From positions 2,108,001 to 2,172,000 of the forward strand of contig NZ_JBEWCD010000001.1 of the NCBI RefSeq assembly GCF_040530035.1: DNA of 64,000 bases, written 5' to 3'. Positions 55,274 through 64,000 of this stretch are shown one piece after another; the stretch's first letter is position 1, and every line of letters starts with the position of its first letter. The notes under the pieces were generated by a model. That model did not search any database. It had not been told where the DNA came from and saw nothing but the letters and a program-made list of their open reading frames with translations. Source of the stretch: Roseibium sp. HPY-6. Lineage in GTDB: Bacteria > Pseudomonadota > Alphaproteobacteria > Rhizobiales > Stappiaceae. The translations under genes and the position numbers were made by a program.

Positions 55274-56155
55274 ATGAAGCGAGAGCTGGACTGGGATCAT
55301 CTGCGCACCTTTCTGGTGGCGGTTCGCACGGGAAGCTTCCGCCGGGCGGCGGAAAAGCTGGGCGTGAACCACGGCACGGTGCACCGGGCGATTTCAGCCC
55401 TTGAAAGGGACCTTGGAACGCGTGTCTTCGACCGAACGACCAGCGGGCTGCAACTGACCCAGTCAGGCGAAGCACTGGTCGAGCCGGCAGAGGAAATGGA
55501 GTCCCAGGCAAGCGCGATTACCCGCAGGATTTCCGGACTGGATCTCGCGCCCTCGGGATCGATACGCCTCAGTCTGCCGCCGGCTTTGTCCCACGGACTT
55601 CTGGCGGACATGCTTTTTGAGTTTACCGAACTCTACCCGGACATTTCGGTGCACACGATATCGACCAACCGTGTCTCGGATCTGCAGAAGCTCGAAACGG
55701 ATATCTCGTTGCGTGTCGCACGCCACGTCGACGAAGACGTACTGGGGCGCAAACTGGTCACCTTCGTTCAGGCCGTTTTTGCCTCTCGCGACTATCTGAA
55801 GATGCACCCTCAACTGCTGGCGAATGCGGGCGAAGGAGCAAACTGGATCGCTTGGAGCAGTCTCCAGGACTGGGTCGCAGGCAGTCCGTTTCCCAAGGCT
55901 CAGGTCCGCCACGTTCTGCCGGAGGTCTCCATGCAGATCGAAGCGGCTGCGAAACATCTCGGTCTCATCAAGATCCCGGCCTTTATCGGCGACGCGGATC
56001 CGCGCATTGTTCGCTTGCCGGATGTTCCGCTTCAGTCAGGCTATCCGGTCTGGCTGCTTTACCACCGTGATCTGCGGCGGGTCGCCAGGGTCCGTGCCTT
56101 CGTCGATTTTACAACAAGCTTCTTTGCCCGCAACGAACGTCGATTCACGCACTAG
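55274..56155 (+). CDS. LysR-family transcriptional regulator
   Basis: A 293-residue LysR regulator. The N-terminal helix-turn-helix is WDHLRTFLVAVRTGSFRRAAEKLGVNHGTVHRAISALERDLGTRVFDR. The effector domain follows from about residue 90 (SIRLSLPPALSHGLLADMLFEF). The gene is divergent from the dehalogenase-SRPBCC pair with 150 bases between the starts, the classical arrangement of a LysR activator and its target. The inducer is unknown; a halogenated substrate is conceivable. Confidence 0.9.
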   Translation: MKRELDWDHLRTFLVAVRTGSFRRAAEKLGVNHGTVHRAISALERDLGTRVFDRTTSGLQLTQSGEALVEPAEEMESQASAITRRISGLDLAPSGSIRLSLPPALSHGLLADMLFEFTELYPDISVHTISTNRVSDLQKLETDISLRVARHVDEDVLGRKLVTFVQAVFASRDYLKMHPQLLANAGEGANWIAWSSLQDWVAGSPFPKAQVRHVLPEVSMQIEAAAKHLGLIKIPAFIGDADPRIVRLPDVPLQSGYPVWLLYHRDLRRVARVRAFVDFTTSFFARNERRFTH

Positions 56156-56167
56156 CCTTAACCCGTT

Positions 56168-56995
56168 CTAGGACAGATCCGGGTAGCTTTTTTCGCCGGC
56201 GCTCCGCTCCATCTTCAGGATCGGCTCATAGCCAGCCTCCGAAAGTGCGGAAAAGCCGTCGATCAGAAGGCGCTCGCGGCACGCTGATGTTGCCGGGTCA
56301 GAAAGAACCGATTGGACGGTCCGGGAAATGATATCCGCCTCCGCTGGCGACCACGCGGAACTCGTGATGAACGGCAGCCCCGGCGCTTTGATCGTGTGTC
56401 CGATGGATCGCAGCTTTCCCGTCATGTCAGGCAACTCCCTGCGCGCAAGCGCCCAGCAGACGGCATCGATACTCGCGATATCGGCCTGACCGTCTGCCAC
56501 CGACTTCATCGACTGCAAGTGGCTCCCGCTTTGCGCCACGCTTGAAAAAAACGCGGCACCTTCGGCGAGTTGTGCAACTTCATGGCGGAATGCGTTCATG
56601 CCTGACTGGCTGTCGCCCGCATTGAAAACGGCACGTTGTCCACGCAGGTCTGCAAGCGTTTCATGGGCACTGTCCCGTGAGACGATCAGATGCGAACAGT
56701 AATGCGGCCCGGAGCAACCATCCGCCATGTAATGCGGAGTTCCCAGTACACGGACCTTGCCGCTAAGCAGGTGGGTCAACGGGTAGCCACAGGTTTGACT
56801 GAGCAGCAGATCCGGGTTTTCCCACTGATCGTGCAAGCCCATATCGGCAGGCCACTCGGCAATACTGGATGGATCAAGACCCAGCGCTTCGAGAAGCGCC
56901 GACTGCAGTGCGTTCTCAAGTTCCCGGGTCTCGGGTCGGAGTTCGGGCCAGTCGTACATCGGCAGCCTTACGCGGTAGACGCGACGACCGGTCAA
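56168..56995 (-). CDS. PhnD-like phosphate/phosphonate-binding protein, no signal peptide
   Basis: A 275-residue PhnD/type-2 binding-protein fold with LPMYDWPELRPETRELENAL, LLLSQTCGYPLTHLL, HYCSHLIVSRDSAHETLADLRGQRAVFN and SGMNAFRHEV. There is no signal peptide, so it would stay in the cytoplasm and act as sensor or ligand carrier rather than as a transporter subunit. The TTG at 56995 overlaps the desaturase stop (TTGA), and an ATG at 56959 is the alternative. No permease or ATPase partner is nearby. Confidence 0.75.
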   Translation of the reverse strand: MTGRRVYRVRLPMYDWPELRPETRELENALQSALLEALGLDPSSIAEWPADMGLHDQWENPDLLLSQTCGYPLTHLLSGKVRVLGTPHYMADGCSGPHYCSHLIVSRDSAHETLADLRGQRAVFNAGDSQSGMNAFRHEVAQLAEGAAFFSSVAQSGSHLQSMKSVADGQADIASIDAVCWALARRELPDMTGKLRSIGHTIKAPGLPFITSSAWSPAEADIISRTVQSVLSDPATSACRERLLIDGFSALSEAGYEPILKMERSAGEKSYPDLS

Positions 56996-57909
56996 GAGAA
57001 CTGGTCCTCGCGCGCGCGTCGCCTGATCGGATGCGCAACCGGCTCCTTCACCTTGAAAAGATAGTTTCTGGCAAGATGCATATAGCTTCTAAAAACATAT
57101 CCGGCATTCCTGCGCTGCCAGTCATCCTTTGCTGCCTCGTACATTGCCGGCAGCTCGTACCATGCCGCCCTTGGATGAGCGTGGTGCACAACATGCAGGT
57201 TGTTGTTTAAAAACAGCAGCGAGAAAATCGGGCAGAACTCCACGATGATCGACCGGGCTTCCGCGCTTTCATGGGCACGGTGTTCGGCATATGTGCGCAA
57301 CATCAATAGGCTCATGGCCAGATAAGAGACGAAGAGAACATACAGCCACAAGGGCATGCCGCCCACCAGAGTGATAAAAAGGATAACAGGTAAGATACCG
57401 GCGAAATGATGCATCCAGGCGCGCAAAACGACCCTGTCCCCGGCCAGGATCATCCTGATTTCCGAACCAATGAAGCCAATCATCGATACGAGCGGGCCAA
57501 TCAGCAATCTGCCGAAGAGCGTGTTGTTGAGCGTCAGAACAAACTGCAGAAATTTGGGCAGCTTCTGCCAATCCGCCCAGGCAAGATAGAATGTTTCCGG
57601 ATCGTCGTAAGGATCCGTCAGCCGGTCGTTGTTGTGATGGCGCAGATGCAGCGACTTGAAGCGACGGTATGGAATAAACAAACCGAGCGAGCAATAAACA
57701 AGCGCCTCGTTGACGCCAGGATGCCGCGTCGGATGCCCGTGCAGAACTTCATGCTGGAGAGACGATTGTAACGTCACGACAATAACGGCAAGCGGGCAAA
57801 CCACCCATCCACCAAGCCAGGTATAATTCCCGACCAATAGCATCCAGGTTGCCGCCGCAGCCAAAATCAAGGCGAGCGTCGGCCATTCGCGAAAACCAAT
57901 GCGCGTCAC
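56992..57909 (-). CDS. Membrane fatty acid desaturase
   Basis: A 305-residue di-iron membrane desaturase with four to six helices. The three histidine boxes are HEVLHGH (His53, His57, His59), HLRHH (His88, His91, His92) and HVVHH (His239, His242, His243), the pattern of the acyl-lipid desaturase/hydroxylase superfamily. It overlaps the PhnD-like gene by four bases, which couples a phosphonate/phosphate-binding protein with lipid modification. Modification of phosphorus-free membrane lipids under phosphate limitation would make sense of the pair, but that is inference. Confidence 0.88.
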   Translation of the reverse strand: MTRIGFREWPTLALILAAAATWMLLVGNYTWLGGWVVCPLAVIVVTLQSSLQHEVLHGHPTRHPGVNEALVYCSLGLFIPYRRFKSLHLRHHNNDRLTDPYDDPETFYLAWADWQKLPKFLQFVLTLNNTLFGRLLIGPLVSMIGFIGSEIRMILAGDRVVLRAWMHHFAGILPVILFITLVGGMPLWLYVLFVSYLAMSLLMLRTYAEHRAHESAEARSIIVEFCPIFSLLFLNNNLHVVHHAHPRAAWYELPAMYEAAKDDWQRRNAGYVFRSYMHLARNYLFKVKEPVAHPIRRRAREDQFS

Positions 57910-58288
57910 ACGTCACTCCAAATTGTTGAAATAACCGGGGAATCCGGCAAGCCCAGAATCAGGATGCCTTCAGACCGCCAAGATTTCAATTTGAGAGTAT
58001 CTGACAAAATCTGCAAAATTTAGCAAAATCACCATAATGGTTAATTTTCTAAACTTTCGTTCATTTTATCCTGAATTGGCGCTGTTTTCTCATCACTCTT
58101 GGCTGTTTCAGGACACAGGATGGCGGATTTATTTCTGTACAAATCGCTTCTGCTCGCCTGATCTGAACAAGATACGCGCAAGGATCTGACATCCGAACAA
58201 ACACGGCCGGCTTTTGGGGGACTGATTGTTCAGGCTGTGAGTAGATGCGTGTTTTCCCGACCCGCAAGGCTGCAAAGGAAGAACTGAC
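57910..58288. other. 379-base gap without a recognised gene
   Basis: Divergent region between the desaturase and the FAD oxidoreductase genes, AT-rich in the middle (around 58000-58070). It must hold both promoters. A 68-codon frame on the minus strand (58061-58267) has no motif or convincing start and is not called. Confidence 0.5.
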
Positions 58289-59623
58289 ATGACCACCGCT
58301 CCCTCGCTTCAGACAGGCTCCCCGGCTGGCTATGACGCGATCATCATCGGTGCCGGCGTCATCGGCTCTGCGGTTGCCTACAATCTGGCAAAGAGCGGGA
58401 TGAAAACGTTGAGTGTCGATGCGCTGCCGGCAGCCGGCTACGGCTCAACGTCTAGCTCGGCAGCCGTGATCCGCACCTACTATTCAACGCTTGATGGGTC
58501 TGCGATGGCATTCGAGGGTTATCACGACTGGAAATACTGGCCGCAAACCTTGCAGACAGACGACAATAACGGCCTCGCACAGTTTATAGAGACTGGCACG
58601 CTCGTCATGAAAACCGAGGCCAATAACCGGCTGGAAAGAGTGCTGACGCACGCAGACGCGCTTGAAATTCCCTATGAGCACTGGACACGCGAGCAGATCG
58701 TCCAGCGCATGCCCGGGTACAATCTTGAACGGTTCTATCCGCCAAAGTCCATGGAGGACGACGCATTCGGCATGCCGACCGGCGGTCAAGTGGAAGGCGC
58801 TATCTTCTTTCCAAAGGGGGGCTACGTCGACGACCCTCAGATTGCCGCAAGGAACCTCAAGGATGCCGCGGTTCGCCATGGCGCAACCTTTCTATTCAAC
58901 ACGAAAGTCGTAAAAATCACGGTCGAGGACAACCGGGTCACCGGTATCGTCTGCGAGGACGGCAGCGTGCACTCCGCAAGGGTCGTGATAAATGTCGGCG
59001 GTCCTCATTCCGGAAAGGTCAATGCGCTGCTGGATGGCGATGCGGGGATCAAGATCCGCCACCGTCCGCTGCGTCAGGAAGTCGTTCAGATCAAGCCGCC
59101 GGGTTCTCTCGGTTATTCGCGCGAAGGCCTTCTCGTGTCCGACAGCGATATTGCCTGCTACGTCAAACCGGGCAGTGGCGGACAATTGATGATTGGCAGT
59201 GAGAACCCGCCCTGCGACGACCATCTGGAAGAAGACCCCGACACGTTCCACCGCGACCTGACCGACAGAGCACTTGCGTACGCGTACCGCTATTCCCAGC
59301 GCTTGCCGGAGCTGGGCGTCTCACAACACCCCGTCGGCGTTGCCGACCTCTACGATGCAACGGACGACTGGCTACCGATCTACGATCGCAGCGATGTCGA
59401 CGGTTATTATCTTGCCATCGGCACAAGCGGCAACCAGTTCAAGAACGCTCCTGTGGCCGGGCGGCTGATGCGCCAGCTGATCGAATATTGCGAGAGCGGC
59501 AGGGACCATGACAACGATCCGCTGCAGTTCAAACTGAACCACATTGATCACACGCTCAATACCGCGACTTTTTCCAGAAAGCGGGATCTGACACAGGAAA
59601 GTTCCTTCTCCGTCCTTGGCTAG
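58289..59623 (+). CDS. FAD-dependent amine/amino-acid oxidoreductase (sarcosine oxidase beta-like)
   Basis: A 444-residue DAO-family flavoprotein. The dinucleotide fold is AIIIGAGVIGSAVAYNLAKSG near residues 17-37, and GSTSSSAAVIRTYYS follows. The C-terminal FAD stretch GYYLAIGTSGNQFKNAPVAGRLM closes the fold. It has no Cys or His flavin attachment motif in the usual place that I can see. The family oxidises secondary or tertiary amines and N-methyl amino acids. The stop codon TAG lies inside the CTAG that begins the repeat element at 59620. The role next to a helicase gene is unclear. Confidence 0.82.
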   Translation: MTTAPSLQTGSPAGYDAIIIGAGVIGSAVAYNLAKSGMKTLSVDALPAAGYGSTSSSAAVIRTYYSTLDGSAMAFEGYHDWKYWPQTLQTDDNNGLAQFIETGTLVMKTEANNRLERVLTHADALEIPYEHWTREQIVQRMPGYNLERFYPPKSMEDDAFGMPTGGQVEGAIFFPKGGYVDDPQIAARNLKDAAVRHGATFLFNTKVVKITVEDNRVTGIVCEDGSVHSARVVINVGGPHSGKVNALLDGDAGIKIRHRPLRQEVVQIKPPGSLGYSREGLLVSDSDIACYVKPGSGGQLMIGSENPPCDDHLEEDPDTFHRDLTDRALAYAYRYSQRLPELGVSQHPVGVADLYDATDDWLPIYDRSDVDGYYLAIGTSGNQFKNAPVAGRLMRQLIEYCESGRDHDNDPLQFKLNHIDHTLNTATFSRKRDLTQESSFSVLG

Positions 59624-59922
59624 AGCGGTTCAAGTTTAGCTGGAAGCATTTGACCGGAGAGATTTTTGTTTCTGGCAAGGCGGCTCGACCATATTGGTGT
59701 AGCTCCACCATAAGGTCGAGCCAACGCGGCCAGAAGCAAAAATCTCCCGGCCCCGACTCGTTGTTTTGATCACTACTTCAATATGATAAGGGTGACGTAG
59801 ATTTGCTCATCGGCTGCGTTGCGCCGTTTGCCCGATACACCGTATCGCGCTGCACGACGCGCCTAGCCGAAGGAACAAATCTACGCCATCAAATGATTCC
59901 AGCTAAACTTGAACCGCTCTAG
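59620..59922. repeat. Nested inverted-repeat element (MITE-like), about 303 bases
   Basis: Outer arms of 34 bases (59620-59653 and 59889-59922) pair with one mismatch; the outer 26 bases are perfect. Inside lie two further hairpins: 59654-59690 with 59714-59750 (GATTTTTG/CAAAAATC core), and CGTAGATTTG (59796-59805) with CAAATCTACG (59876-59885). Both ends are CTAG, which may be a target duplication like that of IS5-group elements. There is no open frame of note, so it is non-autonomous or structural. The first bases form the stop codon of the preceding gene. Confidence 0.85.
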
Positions 59923-60018
59923 GGCATGGTCTGACGAAGTGCAGCCGAATTCGTCCTTGGCGGAATCAGGCAAATCAGGGTAAGCAACCGGGTCCCCTCA
60001 ATTCTCGGGAGCTTTCCG

Positions 60019-61140
60019 GTGGCCTGGTCTCCACAACAAGATGACGCCCTCAAGGAGGCCGCTGCCTGGCTGAAGCGCGGTGACCGGCAAGTATTCCGGT
60101 TGTTTGGTTACGCAGGTACCGGCAAGACCACCCTGGCGCGCCACCTCGCTGAAGACATTGACGGCGATGTGTGTTTCGGTGCGTTCACCGGCAAGGCCGC
60201 ACACGTGCTGCGCCAGAAAGGGTGCGAAGATGCAGGCACTATCCACTCCCTGATTTACCGGCCGCGGTCAGCCAAGGAAGAAGAAGATCTTGATGACGAC
60301 GAGGAGGATTCAGGCCCTCAATTCGCGATCAAGCGGGACAGTGCTGCGGCAACGGCGAAGCTGATCGTTATCGACGAATGCTCCATGGTTGACGAAGAAC
60401 TGGGCAAGGATCTTCTTTCCTTCGGCACGCCGGTGCTGGTGCTTGGCGACCCGGCCCAGCTTCCCCCCGTCAAGGGCGGCGGGTATTTCACGGAAGCCGA
60501 GCCGGATGTGATGCTGACCGAGGTGCACCGTCAGGCTCAGGATAATCCGATCGTGCGCATGTCCATGACGATCCGCGACGGCGGACAGCTGGAACACGGA
60601 ACCTTCGGCGAAAGCAAGGTGATACGGCGGGGTGAAATCGACAAGGAACAGATCCTGTCGACGGACCAGGTTCTCGTCGGCACCAACAAGACGCGGCGCC
60701 TCTACAACGGACGCATCCGCGAGCTCAAGGATTACTCGACACCGATGCCGGCTGTCGGCGACAAGCTGGTCTGCCTGCGCAACGACAAGACCAAAGGCCT
60801 CCTGAACGGCGGCCTGTGGACTGTCAAACGCCTGCGTCAGCCGCGTGGCAACACACTCCGTTTCGACGTGGTCTCTGAGGAGGACATCGCGCGCACCACA
60901 GTGAAGGTGAAAGTCCTGCCGGCAATGTTTGAGGACGGGGCGGAGAGCATCCCATACGCGATCCGGCGCAAGGCCGATGAATTCGACTACGGCTACGCCC
61001 TGACAGTGCACAAGGCGCAGGGCTCCCAATGGGACGATGTCATACTCTTTGACGAAAGCTGGGCCTTTCGAGAGCACAAGAGCCAGTGGCTCTATACCGC
61101 CGTGACGCGGGCGGCCGAACGCATTACTGTCGTAAAGTAG
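60019..61140 (+). CDS. ATP-dependent RecD-like DNA helicase (SF1)
   Basis: A 373-residue superfamily-1 helicase. Motif I is FGYAGTGKTTLAR, motif II LIVIDECSMVDEE, motif III LVLGDPAQLPPV, and motif V/VI YALTVHKAQGSQWDDVIL followed by LYTAVTRAAERITVV. The size, smaller than RecD, matches stand-alone RecD-like exonuclease-associated helicases. The start is a GTG at 60019. Its last 17 bases overlap the convergent TetR gene. Confidence 0.9.
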   Translation: MAWSPQQDDALKEAAAWLKRGDRQVFRLFGYAGTGKTTLARHLAEDIDGDVCFGAFTGKAAHVLRQKGCEDAGTIHSLIYRPRSAKEEEDLDDDEEDSGPQFAIKRDSAAATAKLIVIDECSMVDEELGKDLLSFGTPVLVLGDPAQLPPVKGGGYFTEAEPDVMLTEVHRQAQDNPIVRMSMTIRDGGQLEHGTFGESKVIRRGEIDKEQILSTDQVLVGTNKTRRLYNGRIRELKDYSTPMPAVGDKLVCLRNDKTKGLLNGGLWTVKRLRQPRGNTLRFDVVSEEDIARTTVKVKVLPAMFEDGAESIPYAIRRKADEFDYGYALTVHKAQGSQWDDVILFDESWAFREHKSQWLYTAVTRAAERITVVK

Positions 61141-61774
61141 GCGCTCTCGCAACCGCGGCTTCAAAATACCTGTCCCGATCGCTGACAGGCAGCGCGCGAA
61201 GACCCGTTTCGATAAACGTCTTCAAATCGAGTTCGCTGATACCGCTGCGGCCAAGCATGGCGATTGCGGAAAACTGGCCATCAAGGAATGTGGCCGCGCT
61301 TTCAACATCCGCGTCCTCCGGCATCTCGCCCGCGGCGACGGCTTTGATCAGTCTTTCCTTTATGGCGGCATAACGGGACTCGCGCAGCCCGGCTACGACC
61401 TCCTGGTGGCGTTCGGCGCCATAAGTACAGTCAACAATCGCGTTGACGAGGAAACACCCCGACGGCGTGTTCTTGTCCAGCGTAAGGTCGGCAACGGCGC
61501 CCAGGAAATCCCGAAAATCCTCGACGAAGTGTTTCCGGGCTTCCTGTAGCCTGGAAAACACGGGGCCGCCATAGGTTTCGAAGTAGTGCAGCAAGGCCTT
61601 TTCGAATAGCGCTTCCTTGTCACCGAACGCAGCATAAAGACCCGGCTTCGCCATGCCGGAGGCCTCGGAAAGATCGTTCATGGACGTGCCGGAATATCCG
61701 TTTTGCCAAAAAGCGACCATGACGGATTGCAGCGCGTCTTTGGCTTCAATTTTCCTTGGCCGTCCGCGTGCCAT
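61124..61774 (-). CDS. TetR-family transcriptional regulator
   Basis: A 216-residue TetR regulator from the ATG at 61774, preceded by GGGAGAGCACACCG (an in-frame start 11 codons earlier has none). The helix-turn-helix contains MVAFWQNGYSGTSMNDLSEASGMAKPGLYAAFGDKEALFEKAL. The C-terminal region has NTPSGCFLVNAIVDCTYGAE, as in AcrR/YcdC-like members. No target gene lies next to it, because the upstream 560 bases look empty. Confidence 0.88.
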   Translation of the reverse strand: MARGRPRKIEAKDALQSVMVAFWQNGYSGTSMNDLSEASGMAKPGLYAAFGDKEALFEKALLHYFETYGGPVFSRLQEARKHFVEDFRDFLGAVADLTLDKNTPSGCFLVNAIVDCTYGAERHQEVVAGLRESRYAAIKERLIKAVAAGEMPEDADVESAATFLDGQFSAIAMLGRSGISELDLKTFIETGLRALPVSDRDRYFEAAVARAPTLRQ

Positions 61775-62340
61775 CGGTGTGCTCTCCCTGTTACAAGCCA
61801 GACGCAAGAAATGTTCACGGCAATTTCATACCACGCCCTGCATCCATTGCACGCAATACGTCGCGATCTATGCAACTCGATCATGACAATTTGGCAAAAG
61901 AATAACGTCAAAGGCGCAAGTCAAAATACGCAAAACTTTGCAGTTCGTTCAAGAACCGGCCAAAAAACAATCATGAAGTGTATCGCGATTGCACATGTTG
62001 CTGTTTCATTTCGCGTTCGAAACAGAATTGACTTCAGAGCTACTTGCCAATGCCGACACCTAAGCGGCTCGAATGCTGTAAACGGCGACCCGGCAGGTAC
62101 CTCGGCCAATCGCAACTTCCTGAAGTAGCCCATCGTGCCGTCATTCAGATTAAAAGTCGTTTCCGGATGCAACTGGTTGACGGAATTCGTGAGTACGTGC
62201 CGGGCACAGCTTGACCCGACAACGCGCCCGAATTAGCAGATGAAGGTCGCGCAACGGACGCTCGGCAAGTGATGACTGACGCCACAACAGCACAACGCGA
62301 CCGATAACCAGCCTTTTTGACCCTGAGAGCTCAACTACCT
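61775..62340. other. 566-base gap without a convincing gene
   Basis: Region between the divergent TetR and tex genes, moderately AT-rich. Short frames occur on both strands (61703-62128 plus, 61921-62172 minus) without ribosome-binding sites or motifs. It may hold a lost TetR target; the promoters of both flanking genes must lie here. Confidence 0.55.
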
Positions 62341-64000
62341 ATGACCAGCCCTTCCGCCCCAGACTTGTCAACCATGACAACCAAGACTGCTCCGTCAGGG
62401 GACATCGCGCTACGGATTGCGAGCAGGATCGCAGATGAAATCGGCTGCAAGGCAGCTCAGGTGAATGCAACCGTTCAGATGCTCGATGAAGGGTCGACGG
62501 TACCGTTCATCGCCCGCTACCGGAAGGAAGCCACTGGAGGTCTCGATGACAGCCAGCTGCGCAAGCTGGAAGAACGCCTGATTTACCTGCGAGAGCTGGA
62601 AGATCGCCGCGTAGCGATCACGAAGTCCATCGAGGAACAGGGCAAACTCACCGATCAGTTGAGCGCAGGCATACAGGCTGCCGAAACCAAATCGCAGCTG
62701 GAAGACATCTACCTTCCGTTCAAGAAAAAACGGCGGACGAAGGCACAGATTGCGCGCGAAGCGGGCTTGGAACCACTTGCAGACCTCCTTCTGAACGACC
62801 CGGCCAAGACACCGGAAACGGAGGCGGCCGCATTCGTGGACGAAGGCAAGGGCGTCGCCGACACCAAGGCGGCACTAGATGGTGCACGGCAGATTCTGAT
62901 GGAGCGCTTTGCTGAAAATGCCCAACTTGTCGGCCGCCTGCGGCGCCATGTCGAAGAGCGCGGCGTGGTGCAGTCGAAACTGATCGACGGCATGGCTGAG
63001 AAAGGCGCGAAGTTTGCCGACTATTTCGACTATTCCGAAAAGTGGTCCAAGATCCCGAGCCACCGCGCATTGGCCCTTTTCCGAGGCCGGAATGAAGGTG
63101 TTCTTTCCGTCGATCTGACGGTGGACGCTGACGACGTTTCCCCCGTCCTGCCCGCGGTGAAGATGGTGGCCGACACCCACGCGATCACCGATCGCGGCCG
63201 TCCGGCAGATAAGTGGCTGATGGATGTGGCGCGCTTTGCCTGGAAGGTGAAGCTTGCGCTGCATCTGGAAATCGACCTGATGGGCGTCCTGCGGGACAAC
63301 GCCGAAGAAGAGGCGATCCAGGTCTTTGCGAAAAACCTGAAGGACCTGCTTCTGGCGGCGCCCGCGGGCTCCAAATCAACGCTTGGCCTTGACCCCGGCA
63401 TTCGCACCGGTGTGAAGGTCGCCGTGGTCGACGATACCGGCAAGCTTGTTGACACCGCGACCATCTACCCCTTTCAGCCGCGCAACGATATCTCCGGCAG
63501 CCGCGCATCTCTTTTGGCTCTGATCGCAAAACACAAGGTCGGCCTGATCGCCATCGGCAACGGCACGGCAAGCCGCGAAACGGACAAACTGGCAGGAGAC
63601 GTGCTTTCCGACATTCCGTCGGCGCAGCGCCCGGTCAAGGTGATCGTCAATGAAGCCGGCGCTTCGGTCTACTCCGCCTCGGAACTGGCTGCGAAGGAAA
63701 TGCCGGACGTGGATGTTTCCCTGCGCGGCGCTGCCTCCATCGCGCGCCGCCTGCAGGACCCGCTGGCCGAACTCGTCAAGATCGAACCGAAATCGATCGG
63801 CGTCGGCCAATATCAGCACGACGTCAATCAGACCAGGCTTGCCCGGGCGCTTGATGCCGTCGTGGAAGATGCGGTGAACGCCGTCGGCGTAGATCTCAAC
63901 ACAGCGTCCCCTGCCCTCCTTTCCAGGATTTCAGGCCTGTCCGACAGTCTGGCGAAGGCGGTTGTCGAACACCGCGACTCGATCGGCCGTTTCGAAAAGC
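62341..64000 (+). CDS. tex: Tex-family transcription accessory protein, 3' end outside window
   Basis: The first 553 codons are present. They show the N-terminal Tex domain [60 protein letters not shown], the YqgF-like fold beginning [19 protein letters not shown], and [32 protein letters not shown] sequence and the helix-hairpin-helix start then lead towards the window edge. The C-terminal S1 RNA-binding domain lies beyond it. Tex proteins bind nucleic acid and affect transcription and stress tolerance. The ATG at 62341 is used; a second ATG 11 codons later is equally possible. Confidence 0.93.
   Translation, partial: MTSPSAPDLSTMTTKTAPSGDIALRIASRIADEIGCKAAQVNATVQMLDEGSTVPFIARYRKEATGGLDDSQLRKLEERLIYLRELEDRRVAITKSIEEQGKLTDQLSAGIQAAETKSQLEDIYLPFKKKRRTKAQIAREAGLEPLADLLLNDPAKTPETEAAAFVDEGKGVADTKAALDGARQILMERFAENAQLVGRLRRHVEERGVVQSKLIDGMAEKGAKFADYFDYSEKWSKIPSHRALALFRGRNEGVLSVDLTVDADDVSPVLPAVKMVADTHAITDRGRPADKWLMDVARFAWKVKLALHLEIDLMGVLRDNAEEEAIQVFAKNLKDLLLAAPAGSKSTLGLDPGIRTGVKVAVVDDTGKLVDTATIYPFQPRNDISGSRASLLALIAKHKVGLIAIGNGTASRETDKLAGDVLSDIPSAQRPVKVIVNEAGASVYSASELAAKEMPDVDVSLRGAASIARRLQDPLAELVKIEPKSIGVGQYQHDVNQTRLARALDAVVEDAVNAVGVDLNTASPALLSRISGLSDSLAKAVVEHRDSIGRFEK

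Noticed and set aside
1..64000. CRISPR arrays, tRNA or rRNA genes, prophage or integrase genes
   Set aside because: No regularly spaced repeats, no cloverleaf-like or rRNA-like sequence, and no integrase or transposase motif were seen when reading both strands by eye.

Overview
The window is about 60% GC and densely coded, in the style of a marine or rhizosphere alphaproteobacterium. The content best fits the Stappiaceae/Rhizobiales (Roseibium/Labrenzia-like): an RpiR-regulated inositol cluster, an agl-type alpha-glucoside transporter, a DddP-type DMSP lyase, many ABC importers, and a palindromic repeat family typical of Rhizobiales. This placement is an inference; there is no rRNA marker in the window.

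Region by region. 1-3.6 kb: a glutathione-gated K+ efflux antiporter (cut by the window edge), its flavodoxin-like subunit, a glutathione S-transferase and a divergent HxlR regulator, together a likely electrophile response unit. 3.6-15.8 kb: inositol catabolism. Two Gfo/Idh/MocA dehydrogenases face an RpiR regulator, followed by a sugar ABC importer and iolC (fused to a DUF2090 aldolase-like domain), iolD, iolE and iolB. Sites of the form GGAA-N6-TTCC lie in both control regions, and both copies of a palindromic repeat sit inside these two transcription units. 15.9-22.4 kb: a chemoreceptor, an alanine/glycine symporter with a universal stress protein and a divergent Lrp regulator, and a KDG kinase. 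22.6-27.8 kb: a DeoR-regulated CUT1 importer (Ugp-like) with paired palindromic operators. 28.1-34.4 kb: an agl-type importer with a divergent LacI regulator but no alpha-glucosidase gene. 34.5-42.3 kb: GntR, an AT-rich gap, TolC, GhrA, a TIM-barrel isomerase, a CcdA-like protein with a Tat-type thioredoxin, a strong terminator, and gnd.

42.5-53.1 kb: an iron/aminoethylphosphonate-type importer whose ATPase is on the opposite strand, a phosphotransferase that has lost its catalytic HxD...N residues, and a three-gene operon of an MttB-superfamily methyltransferase, a DMGDH-like FAD/GcvT protein and DddP. The DddP-like protein keeps every active-site residue recalled for DddP at identical spacing. 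This operon is the most interesting candidate system: a possible coupling of onium-compound demethylation with DMSP cleavage, with no corrinoid protein encoded alongside.

53.1-64 kb: a small secreted protein, an SRPBCC protein, a Tat-signal haloalkane dehalogenase with a divergent LysR regulator, a PhnD-like protein translationally coupled to a fatty acid desaturase, an FAD amine oxidase, a roughly 300-bp nested inverted-repeat element (MITE-like), a RecD-like helicase, a TetR regulator, and tex (cut by the window end). No tRNA, rRNA, CRISPR array or transposase gene was recognised.
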